DNA of 64,000 nucleotides, taken from positions 82,698,748-82,762,747 of the forward strand of contig CM056742.1 of the NCBI GenBank assembly GCA_029851415.1, written 5' to 3'. Source of the DNA: Eretmocerus hayati (taxonomy: Eukaryota; Arthropoda; Insecta; Hymenoptera; Aphelinidae). The notes below the pieces were generated by a model that was not told the origin of the DNA, made no database searches, and worked only from the letters and a program-made list of their open reading frames with translations. Positions 10,390 through 21,601 of the stretch are shown here, in pieces. Every line of letters begins with the position of its first letter. Position 1 is the first letter of the stretch. The translations under genes were made by a program, and so were the position numbers.

Positions 10390-12104
10390 TTACAGTGATC
10401 TATTATATCGTATTGATTTCCTTGAGAGAGACATCTTGAGTTGGTCTAGCGAATACTTATATGTATTTTTTAGGCCGTCTAGATCTTCTCGTTTGTTGAG
10501 AGTGTTAGAGTGATAATAGATATTTAACATTTCAGAGAAGAGTCTAGGCTTGTATCTATTTTCAGTGTCCAAAATCTCAATGTTATCAAAATCAAAGGAA
10601 TGTTGGAATTTCTTTGAATGTTGTGCTATCACTGATGTTTCTTTGCCGATTCTAATATCCCGTTCATGTTCATACGCTCTTTTTTTCATTTTTCTTAACG
10701 TTTGACCTATGTATGTCATATTGCAATTTCCACAGTTTATTTTATATACTAAGTTATGCTTTTCTGAGATTGGTACAGAATCTTTTCCTAATTTTATGAA
10801 TCGATTAAATTGATTACAGTTGAAGGAAATGGGAACAAAAAAGAATTTTCTGGCTATTGCATTGAGAGACGGAGTAAGATTTTTCACAAAGGGAAAAACT
10901 ACCTTTGGGAGTTTGATAAAAATTTTTTTGGTGTTTGACTCGACATTGATATCAGAATTCTGTGACCTATGGATTGCATGCATTCTTTTGCTAATATATT
11001 TATTAATAAATTTACTTGGGTAATTGTTAGATAATAGAAGATCTCGAATGACATTCAGGTTTGAAACGTGGAAAGACTTGTCAGAAAGTTTGATGGCTTC
11101 ATCAACCAGGTTATATATAATAGCTATTTTTTGCGATACAGGATGATGAGATAGAAAATTGATGTAACGTCCTGATGCAGTTGGTTTTCTGAACCAATTG
11201 GTCAGGCATGTTTGATTCGGACGTCTAACAATCTGCAGGTCCAGAAAACTGATACAACCGTCTACCTCTTCCTCATGTGTAAATTGAAGGTGATCATCAA
11301 AATTGTTGAAGGTTTGCAAACATTGGGAAATCATATCTTTTTTGACGATTAGAAGACAGTCATCTACATATCTCTTATAGAATAAAATACTCCTTTTCAT
11401 AATATTCAGGCTATGATTTTCTAAGAGTTCTAGTGTTATTTCTGCATAAAATGGGCTCGTGCAGCCACCCATAGGAGAACCTACTTTTTGCCTGTAAAAT
11501 TTTCCATTAAACTGAATATATGTTGAATTGAGGAGTATTCTAATTTTCGAAAGGAATTCATCTCTACTCATATATCTGCCTACTGTACTTCTTAGATATT
11601 TCCATTTCCTTTTTAGAGCTTCTATGATTAGATCAGGATGTAAATTTGTAAACAAACTTATAACGTCAAAAGAGACCAGCTCATAATCCTCCGGAATAGA
11701 TGATTCCTCCAACATTTTAACCATCTCATAGCTATTTTTGATTCGAGATTCAGGCATAGGAATATGTTTGTTGAAGTGAACAGAAAGACATTTGTCTAAA
11801 CGATGAGTGGGACTATTAACAGTAGAAACGATAATACGAACAGGATAACCTGCTTTGTGAACTTTGACCAATCCATAAGCACGTGGAACGTTAGTTTGAG
11901 ACAGATCTCGTTTTATGTAATTGAAGCTAGAATCAGAGCCAATCAAACCTTTTTTTGTCCAGTCATCAACTATTTCTGTAACAGCATTCTGTAAAGAACT
12001 CAAAGGGGATTTCTTGACTTTATCATAATAATTCTCATCTCCAAGGCTTGCTTCTACTTTTTGTACATAATCATCCTTGGAAATAACCACAGTAACATTA
12101 CCTT
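10390..12104 (-). pseudogene. PLE RT/GIY-YIG, 5'-truncated tandem copy
   Basis: The C-terminal 560-odd residues of the same protein are present without a stop, from just before the RT through YVDD and the GIY-YIG nuclease. The first part of the ORF is missing because the copy ends abruptly at 12104/12105, where the inverted copy begins. Differences from copy 1 are few (for example Leu to Ser after KMLEE, Ala to Val in SHHPASQ, Ser to Asn in NCGSC). Without the N-terminal third and a promoter end it is unlikely to work alone. Confidence 0.9.
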
Positions 12105-14025
12105 CAGTTTTTTAAAAAATTTGGAACACCTATATGATCAGTATGACGATCTAGATGAGAGGTTTCGAGAGAAAGCCCTCACACAACTGAATAGTTTTAA
12201 TAATAGTATACATCATATCACCTTGCAGGATCGTATTATTTCTCATAAAATCAAACAAACTGAAACTTTTATCAAGGACAATAAGGGAATTTTGATTACT
12301 AGAGCAGATAAAGGTAATGTTACTGTGGTTATTTCCAAGGATGATTATGTACAAAAAGTAGAAGCAAGCCTTGGAGATGAGAATTATTATGATAAAGTCA
12401 AGAAATCCCCTTTGAGTTCTTTACAGAATGCTGTTACAGAAATAGTTGATGACTGGACAAAAAAAGGTTTGATTGGCTCTGATTCTAGCTTCAATTACAT
12501 AAAACGAGATCTGTCTCAAACTAACGTTCCACGTGCTTATGGATTGGTCAAAGTTCACAAAGCAGGTTATCCTGTTCGTATTATCGTTTCTACTGTTAAT
12601 AGTCCCACTCATCGTTTAGACAAATGTCTTTCTGTTCACTTCAACAAACATATTCCTATGCCTGAATCTCGAATCAAAAATAGCTATGAGATGGTTAAAA
12701 TGTTGGAGGAATTATCTATTCCGGAGGATTATGAGCTGGTCTCTTTTGACGTTATAAGTTTGTTTACAAATTTACATCCTGATCTAATCATAGAAGCTCT
12801 AAAAAGGAAATGGAAATATCTAAGAAGTACAGTAGGCAGATATATGAGTAGAGATGAATTCCTTTCGAAAATTAGAATACTCCTCAATTCAACATATATT
12901 CAGTTTAATGGAAAATTTTACAGGCAAAAAGTAGGTTCTCCTATGGGTGGCTGCACGAGCCCATTTTATGCAGAAATAACACTAGAACTCTTAGAAAATC
13001 ATAGCCTGAATATTATGAAAAGGAGTATTTTATTCTATAAGAGATATGTAGATGACTGTCTTCTAATCGTCAAAAAAGATATGATTTCCCAATGTTTGCA
13101 AACCTTCAACAATTTTGATGATCACCTTCAATTTACACATGAGGAAGAGGTAGACGGTTGTATCAGTTTTCTGGACCTGCAGATTGTTAGACGTCCGAAT
13201 CAAACATGCCTGACCAATTGGTTCAGAAAACCAACTGCATCAGGACGTTACATCAATTTTCTATCTCATCATCCTGTATCGCAAAAAATAGCTATTATAT
13301 ATAACCTGGTTGATGAAGCCATCAAACTTTCTGACAAGTCTTTCCACGTTTCAAACCTGAATGTCATTCGAGATCTTCTATTATCTAACAATTACCCAAG
13401 TAAATTTATTAATAAATATATTAGCAAAAGAATGCATGCAATCCATAGGTCACAGAATTCTGATATCAATGTCGAGTCAAACACCAAAAAAATTTTTATC
13501 AAACTCCCAAAGGTAGTTTTTCCCTTTGTGAAAAATCTTACTCCGTCTCTCAATGCAATAGCCAGAAAATTCTTTTTTGTTCCCATTTCCTTCAACTGTA
13601 ATCAATTTAATCGATTCATAAAATTAGGAAAAGATTCTTTACCAATCTCAGAAAAGCATAACTTAGTATATAAAATAAACTGTGGAAGTTGCAATATGAC
13701 ATACATAGGTCAAACGTTAAGAAAAATGAAAAAAAGAGCGTATGAACATGAACGGGATATTAGAATCGGCAAAGGAACATCAGTGATAGCACAACATTCA
13801 AAGAAATTCCAACATTCCTTTGATTTTGATAACATTGAGATTTTGGACACTGAAAATAGATACAAGCCTAGACTCTTCTCTGAAATGTTAAATATCTATT
13901 ATCACTCTAACACTCTCAACAAACGAGAAGATCTAGACGGCCTAAAAAATACATATAAGTATTCGCTAGACCAACTCAAGATGTCTCTCTCAAGGAAATC
14001 AATACGATATAATAGATCACTGTAA
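12105..14025 (+). pseudogene. PLE RT/GIY-YIG, 5'-truncated inverted copy
   Basis: This plus-strand copy starts at FLKNLEHLYDQYDDLDERF, about 65 residues further upstream than copy 2. It then runs uninterrupted through RT and GIY-YIG to the normal stop. An apparent in-frame ATG at 12061 comes from the antisense end of copy 2, so the first few residues there are not genuine PLE protein. One residue in the nuclease differs (Glu to Gly in GKETSV). Its unequal truncation relative to copy 2 leaves about 200 bases unpaired at the centre of an otherwise 2-kb palindrome. Confidence 0.9.
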
Positions 14026-14066
14026 ACGGCCGGTAAAACAGGAACCTTCTCATTGTACAATTGTAA

Positions 14067-14170
14067 TGTTATTGATCTGTCAGTCCTCCTTGGGAATCGA
14101 TCGACACAACATCTAGTCGATCGACAAGAATATCATCCCTTGTCATCCCAGGACTGAAGGATCAATAACA
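14067..14170. repeat. Conserved 104-nt hairpin in PLE 3' region (copy 3)
   Basis: Third copy of the long interrupted stem, here on the plus-strand element, with the same arm sequences. Confidence 0.6.
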
Positions 14171-14467
14171 CAGTAACAAACATCTAAATTGTAAGTGAGA
14201 AAAAAATTTTTTTAGTTTCCCTTCTATTTTTGAAGAAGTCGCTCAATTATTATTATATTGTGTCATAGAAATGGAAAGTTATCACCATCACTGTACTGTG
14301 TTCAAAAGAGGAAATAACGACTCCAGGATTTTCTTGGATGAAAGTATTTGATTCTTCAAATGTGACTATTCGAATATTTTACGGTAAAAATTGTGTGTGA
14401 TATCATGAAAGTGTCACTGTGATTGTTTTCGAATATGATCATTAATGTACATGTATATATTTTTTAG

Positions 14468-14502
14468 CCTGAAGAGGATTGTACACTCACAATCGAAACG
14501 TT
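14468..14502 (+). ncRNA. Hammerhead-like motif, PLE copy 3
   Basis: CTGAAGAGGATTGTACACTC, then ACAATC and GAAACGTTGC, gives the same core order as in copies 1 and 2. The motif sits about 75 bases from the 3' edge of the element. Confidence 0.35.
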
Positions 14503-14609
14503 GCATAATTGCAATAAAAATACTAGCAGGAAAGACCAATCGCTTCAATGAAATTCCTGATTATCAATTTTTGATCCTGCAATCGAGTCATTTTCATCGA
14601 TAAAACTCT

Positions 14610-15091
14610 CCAAATGTCACGATTGAATCACCCGCAACCCGTTTGAGATGATGTTTGAAACTCTTCACCGCAGCTCCCCACAGTCCACCGAAATTTGGAG
14701 CTCTAGGTGGTGAAAAGTGCAATTTGATTTCGTCTTCGGCAAACAAGGGTGCTGCTTCTTTCGAGAATGATGATGCTTCGCTGAACATTTGTTTGAGCTC
14801 GCGGCTTGCCCTGGTGAAGTTCTTGGCATTGTCACAATATATGTCTGAAACACGACTTCTTTTAGACACAAAACGACGAACAGCAGCAAGAAGAGCAAGG
14901 GCAGTGAGATCCGAAACAACCTCAATGTGATTCGCCTTCGTGAACTTGCAAAGGAATATTGCGAGATAATCTTCGACCGATTTAGTCCCTCGAGCATACA
15001 AGAACGAGACGTGAATTGGTCCTGCAAAGTCTATCCCAACTGTTTCAAAGGCCATACGAGGCGTGACCCGAACAGCTGGCGAGGGAGCCAT
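14610..15091 (-). pseudogene. BEL/Pao integrase catalytic core
   Basis: About 160 codons carry the retroviral-type integrase fold: GIDFAGPI with the first Asp, YCDNAKNF with the second Asp, and a PPRAPNFGGLWGAAVKS segment. In Pao integrases the last segment normally supplies the catalytic Glu (GGLWE); here it is Gly, so the DDE triad is incomplete. The frame is open until the PLE joint after Gly-Glu-Phe, and resumes on the other side of the PLE cluster. The start of the fold is disturbed by the 270-bp inverted-repeat element next to it. Confidence 0.85.
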
Positions 15092-15094
15092 CTA

Positions 15095-15364
15095 GGGCCG
15101 GATTACGAACAAGCGAGCGAGCGCCACGAGCGACCGATCGCGTGACACGAGACCAAACGCGAGAAACGAGCGACCAACGACGGAACGCGCGAACCACAAG
15201 TACCCCCACTATACCGGCCCCAATACCTTTCACATTGGGGAGGTGGAGTGGGGGTACTCGTGGTTCGTTCGCTACGTCGTTCGGTAGCTCGTTTCTTGCG
15301 CTTGGGCTCGTGTCGCGCACTCGCGTCGTTCGTGGCGCTCGCTCGCTTATTTGTAATCCGGCCC
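15095..15364. mobile_element. GC-rich inverted-repeat element (MITE-like)
   Basis: The ends GGGCCGGATTAC and GTAATCCGGCCC begin inverted repeats of more than 100 bases rich in GAGCG/CGCTC words. The centre is near 15220, where ACCCCCACT...AGTGGGGGT closes the stem. Base composition (strongly GC and CpG rich) is unlike the AT-rich surroundings. Long open frames on both strands are side effects of the repeat. It interrupts the BEL/Pao integrase just before the core. No clear target duplication is visible. Confidence 0.75.
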
Positions 15365-15365
15365 C

Positions 15366-15851
15366 TGCTGGAGCAAAGGCCGGGCGCCCAAAAACGCGTA
15401 CAACGAAGACACAACCGGTAGACACCTTGAACTAGTCTAACAATATGCGGAATCCACACCTAACGAAATAGTTCACTGATCATGAGCTGTACACCACCAT
15501 GCAAGGTATCTCGATGCAGTTCCTCCACCTATCGACGAATGAAATCACTACGCGCTGACAAGATGATAGGATGTCTTCCTGCATACGATATATCAGCATT
15601 CTGCAACCGACCACCTTTTCTGAGGATCCCCTGAGGACACAAAAACGGCGCAAGACGACGTAGTCCGCTTTTGATCGGTGAAGGACGTTTGTTCTCGAGA
15701 GTGTCAATTTCGTCTGTATAGTAGCGTCTCTGGACGGCTTCGAAGATAGCGAATTTTGCGGCGCGACGTTCATCACGGGTGAGGAATGAAGTATTCCGAT
15801 CACGTTTCTTCCGAGCAGCATTGAATTTCTACCGGTAGATGGAAGCAACAA
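15366..15851 (-). pseudogene. BEL/Pao RNase H-integrase linker and zinc region
   Basis: A degenerate stretch shows the usual Pao region between RNase H and integrase: a segment resembling the conserved glycine-rich and KHP-type motifs (here frameshifted around LRRFCVLRGSSEKVVGCRM). Close to the insert lies a CLRCTRFWAPGLC-like cysteine pair, part of the integrase HHCC zinc domain. The reading frame changes at least twice. The assignment follows from order and residual motif pattern. Confidence 0.6.
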
Positions 15852-15938
15852 TCCGGATATGCTTGGAAAATGACGACCATTTTTCCAGTGGCTCTAATAC
15901 ATCTGGATTCATGTTGTTGTCTTTACGAACAGCTACAT

Positions 15939-16650
15939 TCACGCAGACCTCCAAATTATCTTGCTAGATCGCGACGGCCATTGAGAAGAATCTCTAGTCA
16001 CCCAATGCAGCCCGTACCACCACAACTCAGAATGTTTCAATTCCTGAACAGTTTCCTTAGGGGTTGCGAGGTCCGCGGGATTTTCATCAGTTGATACGTG
16101 ATTCCAATTTGCTGAAGGCAATGATTGTTGAATTTTGCTGACTCTATTTGCGACAGATGTTTCCCAGCGAGATGGTAGTCCGGCTATCCAATCAAGTGCT
16201 ACTTTTGAATCCGACCAACAAAAAATTGCTGATGCACGATGCTGAAATTGAGGCTCTACGTTTTTTATCAATTTCACAAGTAATAGTGCTGCACACAGCT
16301 CAAGACGTGGTGAGGTCTGTGTTTTCATCGGGACTACCTTATTCTTCGATATCAACAAGAGTGATGACCTCCCAGGAACTACCAAATAAATCGCAGCTGA
16401 ATATGTAGACATCGACGCATCCGGGAATTCAATTTGATTCCCAAACCGTAGAACTCGGAATACCCTGCCGCCTAGGGACACGAATTGACGACAACTCCGG
16501 CATCTGCTCTCGCAGCTTGGTCCACTTAATTAGCAAGTCTCCTTCGATGGGTGAGTCCCAATCTAATTTTGGCAGCCACAGTTCTTGTAATAGAATTTTT
16601 CCTCGGACAAGAAACGGAGCGAGCCAATCTAACGGATCGAACACTTGGAA
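15939..16650 (-). pseudogene. BEL/Pao RNase H and connection domain
   Basis: Two overlapping frames cover this domain. The upstream one starts MFDPLDWLAPFLVRGKILLQ, the Pao signature after the RT that precedes RNase H. The downstream one carries the RNase H-like fold with SPRLELCAALLL, FCWSDSKVALDWI, a WNHVSTDENPADLAT segment and WWYGLHWV. RNase H removes the RNA strand during reverse transcription. A frameshift near 16440-16480 separates the two, so the protein is not made as one piece. Confidence 0.8.
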
Positions 16651-16736
16651 ATTTCAGACAAGGTGGTCCTTTTTGTTACAGCATCAATTTTCGCCGGCAT
16701 CTCGACCCTGAAAGAAAATTTGTCCGAATTTGACGA

Positions 16737-17175
16737 TCACTTAATTCCGAGAGTTGAAACGACTTCATCTTTTCCAACTTCGATCTCGATCTCTGGCTTG
16801 GACTCCACCCCCTTTAGGAGCTTGGGATCATTCGCTGCCCACTTATCGAGAGGAATTTTTGCTCTTTGCAAAATAGCAGTCAATTGATTGCGAGCGTCTA
16901 GAGCCTGTTCGAGTGTATCTCCACCATCATACATGTCATCAACATAGTGCAATAACAACAAGATGCTAGCCGCGAGTGGAATTCTCCTCCGAATTGTTCC
17001 GCTAGAAAAATCAATGCACGATTCGCCAAGTATGGCGCACAAGCTGTTCCGTGAGTCACCGTTATCATGATGTATTCGACAATTTTTTGAGAGTTCGAAT
17101 CTCTCCACAAATACGTTGTAGATTGCAGTCATCTGGGTGTACTCGAATTCGTCGAAACATTTTTACTATATCCGT
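16737..17175 (-). pseudogene. BEL/Pao reverse transcriptase, C-terminal part
   Basis: The RT resumes after the LINE with FSTDIVKMFRRIRVHP (motif A region). It continues in one frame with THGTACAPYLANRAL (motif B) and in another with LHYVDDMYDGGDT, the catalytic YVDD. DARNQLTAILQRAKIPLDKW follows, as in Pao RTs. At least two frameshifts are needed to read these in order. The piece is the direct continuation of the fragment right of the LINE. Confidence 0.85.
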
Positions 17176-17389
17176 GGAAAATGCATATCTTTTTTATTTG
17201 TATCAACGGTCACTCGGACCTTTAGTAATCAATCATATACAATAGTAAATAATGATATAGATAGTATATTACATATTCATTTAATCAACACCTATCTCAT
17301 AAGAAGGTGAAATTATTCAGTAGAGAAGGAACCGACAAGTATGGATTGATTCCAAATTCATCAACTATCGATAAAGAAAAAGAAATTGC

Positions 17390-18883
17390 TCACTCATATA
17401 TGAAAAGTTTTTCTCTGGCTTGTTGCTTAAATTTGGAAATTGGGATGCCACAGTATCCAAACCATGTATAGTTCTCATTCGCTATTCCACACATTCTATT
17501 CAAGGGAGATCTTGATGATTGGGAAGATGTCTTTAATAAGATCTCGTTCCGCCTTAGTATCTTACCAGGGATCCTTATTCCAATTCTCTCTAACAGCTCC
17601 GAAGAATCAACATAATTAGACATTAATTTGAAAAGAAAGAGAGAATCTTGATACCTGCAAAATGACTCAATGGAACAAATTGAATATTGAACAGCAACTT
17701 TTGTGTAATCATGAGATCGCCAATCCATAGGGGAGCCATCAAAGTACGTTAAAAATCGAAGGAATTTATGTTGGATAATTTCAATTTGTCTCATCATTTT
17801 GTCCGTATGTGGGAGCCAAACTGATGAGGCATAAGTTAAAATTGATCTCACCAAAGTTAAGTACAATGTACACAGAGTTTCAGATTTCCGAAACGCAGTA
17901 GATTTCCTCTTTATCGTTGCAATCATTTTGATTGCTTTATTTGTGATAATACCAACATGAGCATCAAATTTGAGTCTAGAATCAAGGGTAACTCCTAAAT
18001 CCTTGATCTCATTAACTGTTTTGAGTGCTAATTCACATAAAGAATAATCAAACACTATAGGGGTCTCTAGATTTTTGTGAAAAGAGATGCAATTACACTT
18101 TCTAACATTAAACTTTAAAATATTGTCATCCATCCATGCCTGCAGTGCTTCTAAGTCAAGTTGTAATAATTTTGCATCATCTGGACTTTTTACTTTTCGA
18201 AACAATTTCAAATCATCAGCAAATAATAAGGCTTTGGAGTGCTTAATACATCTTAGTGCATCATTAATATATATGTTAAAAAGAAGAGTTCCCAAGTGTG
18301 AACCTTGGGGAACACCTGAAAAAACTGCAAATGAGTTTCATGTCACTCCGTTTACCCTCACTGCTTGTACCCGTTCGGATAGGTATGATTCTATCCAATT
18401 GAGGAGTGATCCAGTGATGCCCATGTTGGACAGTTTCCTTATCAGAATTTCATGACAAACGGAATCGAAAGCTTTGGGAATATCCGTGTAAATAGCATCA
18501 ACTTGGGATCCATCCTCAAACGCATCGAAAATATACTCAGTCAGGCATGCTAGATTAGTAGTTGTAGAGCGTTTGGGCATGAATCCGTGTTGATGAGGAC
18601 TAATAAGTTTATGAACGTGAATGGACAATTTACACTCGATAATACTATCCAATAGTTTACCAAATAACGGTAATTTTGAAATGGGTCTATAATTTTCAAC
18701 TTGATGTGTATCTCCACCTTTTGGAATAGGAGAAACCCAACTAAATTTCCATAACTTTGGGAAGCATCCTGTCCTCAAAGACCAATTGAAGATGATACAT
18801 AATGGGTCAGCCAGGTTCAAAAAGCAGTTTTTAACTAAAACAGCGTGGATTCCATCCGGTCCGAGACCCAATTTTTCATTCAC
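17390..18883 (-). pseudogene. LINE ORF2, reverse transcriptase part
   Basis: It begins at GLGPDGIHAVLVKN, followed by YRPISKLPLFGKLLD, QHGFMPKRSTTTNL, a motif A TDIPKAFDSVCHE, then GVPQGSHLGTLLFNIYINDAL and the catalytic FADDLKLF. The thumb region (ITNKAIKMIATIKRKS to YCGIPISKFKQQAREKLF) ends at the stop. This set and order is typical of the Jockey/CR1 group. The frame is interrupted by a TGA at about 18338, just before GVPQGS. A one-base frameshift at about 18884 separates it from the endonuclease part. Confidence 0.88.
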
Positions 18884-20282
18884 AATTCTCTCATTACATC
18901 GTCCCTTTCAACAAGAATGTTAGAAATAGCAAACGAATCAAATTTTTCTTCATAAGAAGCATCTGGAGGTTTCTCATGTTTTTTATGGAATGTACTAAAA
19001 TATTCAGAAAATAGTTGAACACCTTGATTCGAATCAGCTGCCGTATTACCCAGATAACTTAATTTCTCTGGAATAGCACCTTTACTTGAAGGATTAGCAA
19101 AATTCCAAAAAGCATTACTATCCTCTTTTATCTCAACTTCAACTTGCTCTGTATAATTCCTCCTATCACGTCTGACTAAGCTTTTACATTTCCTTCTCTG
19201 AAGTTTAAATTTATCACGGTCTATATCTTTGCCACTTTGCTTCGATTTCTTATGCATAATTTTCTTGAGCCTAATTTCTGTTTTTAGTTCTCTAGAAAAC
19301 CAATGTGGATATGTAGATTTAAACTTTTTATTATAAGGAACGTAGCAGGCTATCAACTCAAGAAGGAAAGTGTAAAATTTATCCACAGCCTGATCTTTAT
19401 TTTCAATATTCTCAAAAAATACTTTCCAATCAACATCTTTGAGTCTGTTATTTATTTCAGAATAATCAGCTAACTTATAGTTGAAGATATAGTTAGTACT
19501 ATTGATATATGAACTTTGGCCAGGAGATAGAATTGGGATATTAATAAAGTAAGCTTTATGACATGAATCATGAAATAAGAATGAGTCATCGCTCACCTGG
19601 AAATCAATATTAACAATATTTGTGAAAACGAGATCTAAAGTATTACTATAGTCATTAGGTAAACCAGAAACGTTGCACAGGTTAAACTGATTAACACACA
19701 ACTCCAGTGCTGAAACACCATCTCTGACTGCAGCGCTGCTGTGTCTTCCCTTAGCATAGACAATATCTTGATTTCCTTCCCACTTATACCCTGGTAGGTT
19801 GAAATCACCACATAGAATTACCTCATCCTCAGAATATTTCCGTGTTGCCACATCCAAAATATTTGCTACAGTATCATAAGCTGATATAAATTCCGTAGGA
19901 TTACTGGTAACAGGTGGGTGATACGCTATGGCTACAAGTATTTTCCTTACACCAGTACTTAGCCTCACTAGAATAAGATCATGACTAGTAGCATGTTGAT
20001 TTATTACACTGAACTGTAGACCCGTTTTGATATATAAAAGCAGCCCACCACCTTTGCTCTTCTTGGAATACTCAAAATTTCTATCCAGTCTTACAATAGT
20101 GTATCCAGGAATCTTAAGATCACCGTCACTGACTGTATGGTCAAGCCATGATTCGACAATACCAATCAGATCATAATCCTCTGCAGACATAAGAACATTG
20201 TCTTTGAAATGATGTATACGGTCCTTTAGACTACCAACATTGTGGAAGTAGATCCTGATCTCAGACCGATGACAAGACGTCT
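18880..20282 (-). pseudogene. LINE ORF2, APE-type endonuclease part
   Basis: The first residues before the apparent ATG (IRIYFHNVGSLKDRI) already belong to the endonuclease, so ORF2 starts close to the end of ORF1. The exonuclease-endonuclease-phosphatase fold shows DYDLIGIVESWLD (metal-binding Glu), GGGLLLYIK, VILCGDFNLPGY and an SDHLP-like end (here DDSFLFHDSCHKA, a diverged form). A basic linker region RLKKIMHKKSKQ with repeated Arg/Lys leads to the RT. The enzyme nicks target DNA to prime reverse transcription. The fragment ends at the frameshift into the RT frame. Confidence 0.85.
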
Positions 20283-21383
20283 TTAGTTTTTTGCCACCCC
20301 AACTCTCCCATTCATCAGCTTCTTGCCCCTATTCACATTAGACTGAGAAGTAGATTGCTGTTGAGAAGGATCACGACTCGTTTGTTGATCAGCATCATTC
20401 ACAGCTTCAATTACAGATTTTTCAACGATAGTTGGAATTCCCTTCAGATACTTAATAGTAAGATTAGTTTCGCCCTTGTTTTTCCTCTCATCCAGTTCTG
20501 CTAACAGAGAAGCAAGATATTGTTGCTGTTGAGGTGTCTTTTCATTTCCACATTTAATACCATTTTTACAAAACTCCTTTTGATGTATCAAAATCCATTT
20601 CGCATCTTCTGGATCATTTAGGACTAATTTGACAGGCCTAGAGCTTTTATCATTAGGTTTCTTGCCTACTCTGAAGTAGCGTACAGTTTGAGGGTCAAAG
20701 GAAGCCTCTTGCAGCAGGTCCATTAAATAATTCTTTAAGTAATCTTTATCATCATTTTCAGGAACATTATACAGCATAACATTTCTTTTCCTGGCTAATC
20801 TATTTTCCACTTCACTGTATAGAAGCTCACTCATCTCATATGTTTCACCTTTATGGACATTTTCAAGTACACTTAGTCTGTTTTGGACCTCTTCATATTT
20901 GTTTTCCAGGAAGCCTATTCGATTACCAACATCCTCTATTTTCTGTGATAGTTCTGTTTTTAGAGAATCGTTTGCTATTTTTATATCCTCCAACAGTTTA
21001 TCATTCTGTTTCCTTGACCACATTTTCATTTGCTTAAACATTTCAGCTACTGACATATCTCCTCCAGATGAGGAAGATTGTTCTAAATCCATGTTAAGCG
21101 TTTCGTCTGACATAGGATCAACAAAGACTTCAGTACTGCTAGAACTTGTATCACTTTGTTCCAAATCTGCTTCAGAGTTGCTCATAGAGAGATAGATTAG
21201 TGATTTAGTTTGTCTCCTACTATTCTCTACTCCACAGCATTTTCTGAAAGAGCCATCACTCTGCTCGCCTGCCCTCTTGGCACAGGATTCATGAAAATAG
21301 GTACCACACTTTGCACAACAAACAGCAGTTTTAGGGTTTATAGGACCTTTATTAGGGCAGGAGGAACAGTAGATAAAGGTCAT
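20283..21383 (-). CDS. LINE ORF1 protein (zinc finger, coiled coil, RRM-like)
   Basis: An intact 366-codon frame. Residues 6-50 form a PHD/RING-like zinc cluster (CSSCPNKG...CCAKCGTYFHESC). Residues about 60-110 are acidic and serine rich. Residues about 110-180 form a coiled coil with regular Leu/Val/Met spacing. A globular part from about residue 190 (RNVMLYNVPEND, RYFRVGKK, RPVKLVLNDPEDAKWIL) resembles the RRM-like nucleic-acid-binding domain of LINE ORF1 proteins. Such proteins coat the element RNA. It stops directly before ORF2, so ORF2 is presumably reached by reinitiation or a closely spaced start. Confidence 0.85.
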   Translation of the reverse strand: MTFIYCSSCPNKGPINPKTAVCCAKCGTYFHESCAKRAGEQSDGSFRKCCGVENSRRQTKSLIYLSMSNSEADLEQSDTSSSSTEVFVDPMSDETLNMDLEQSSSSGGDMSVAEMFKQMKMWSRKQNDKLLEDIKIANDSLKTELSQKIEDVGNRIGFLENKYEEVQNRLSVLENVHKGETYEMSELLYSEVENRLARKRNVMLYNVPENDDKDYLKNYLMDLLQEASFDPQTVRYFRVGKKPNDKSSRPVKLVLNDPEDAKWILIHQKEFCKNGIKCGNEKTPQQQQYLASLLAELDERKNKGETNLTIKYLKGIPTIVEKSVIEAVNDADQQTSRDPSQQQSTSQSNVNRGKKLMNGRVGVAKN

Positions 21384-21601
21384 ATGTAAGATTTGACAAT
21401 TTCAGTTTTGAGGTTATGAGTGCATATCCAGTATATGCCTTGGAATCAAATGCCGGTTTGTGCTAAATATAACTTGCGATCGGTACTTTCAACTTGTTTC
21501 ACACTTTGTCCATAATATTTGCATCAACTCTTAAAGATAATGCTGTATAAGACTTGTTATTATGACATATTTGAAAGTTATACATATTTGAAAAATCTCC
21601 A

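Larger units (their letters stand above)
6472..14601. mobile_element. Penelope-like element cluster (three copies)
   Basis: Copy 1 (about 6475-9853, minus) is full length. Copy 2 (about 9854-12104, minus) follows in the same orientation and lacks its 5' part. Copy 3 (12105-14601, plus) is inverted, also 5'-truncated, and joined head to head with copy 2, so both outer ends are PLE 3' ends. Copy 3 continues for about 43 bases past its 3' end into the sequence that also joins copies 2 and 1, as expected for a tandem unit. AAAACTCT flanks the block on both sides (6464-6471, 14602-14609), an 8-bp target duplication. The copies differ by only a handful of residues, so the insertion is young. Tandem plus inverted truncated copies are known for Penelope elements. 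Confidence 0.9.
17180..21590 (-). mobile_element. Jockey-like non-LTR retrotransposon (LINE)
   Basis: A near full-length LINE carries ORF1 (zinc finger, coiled coil, RRM-like) and ORF2 (endonuclease, RT) on the minus strand. About 200 bases of leader precede ORF1, and about 200 bases of AT-rich 3' UTR end near CAAATAAAAAAG. It splits the BEL/Pao RT. Related words (ATATGTAT on the 5' side, ATATGCAT on the 3' side) border it and may be a slightly mutated target duplication. ORF2 has one frameshift and one nonsense codon, so the copy is recent but defective. Confidence 0.85.

Noticed and set aside
7442..13595. Plus- and minus-strand 63-67-codon frames repeated three times
   Set aside because: They are antisense shadows of the PLE coding sequence, present wherever the PLE is.
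9854..14601. Inverted PLE pair as an assembly artefact
   Set aside because: The two arms are truncated at different points and differ by several substitutions, and the whole block has a matching 8-bp duplication outside.
15103..15435. Overlapping long frames on both strands
   Set aside because: They arise from the GC-rich inverted-repeat element and carry no family motif.
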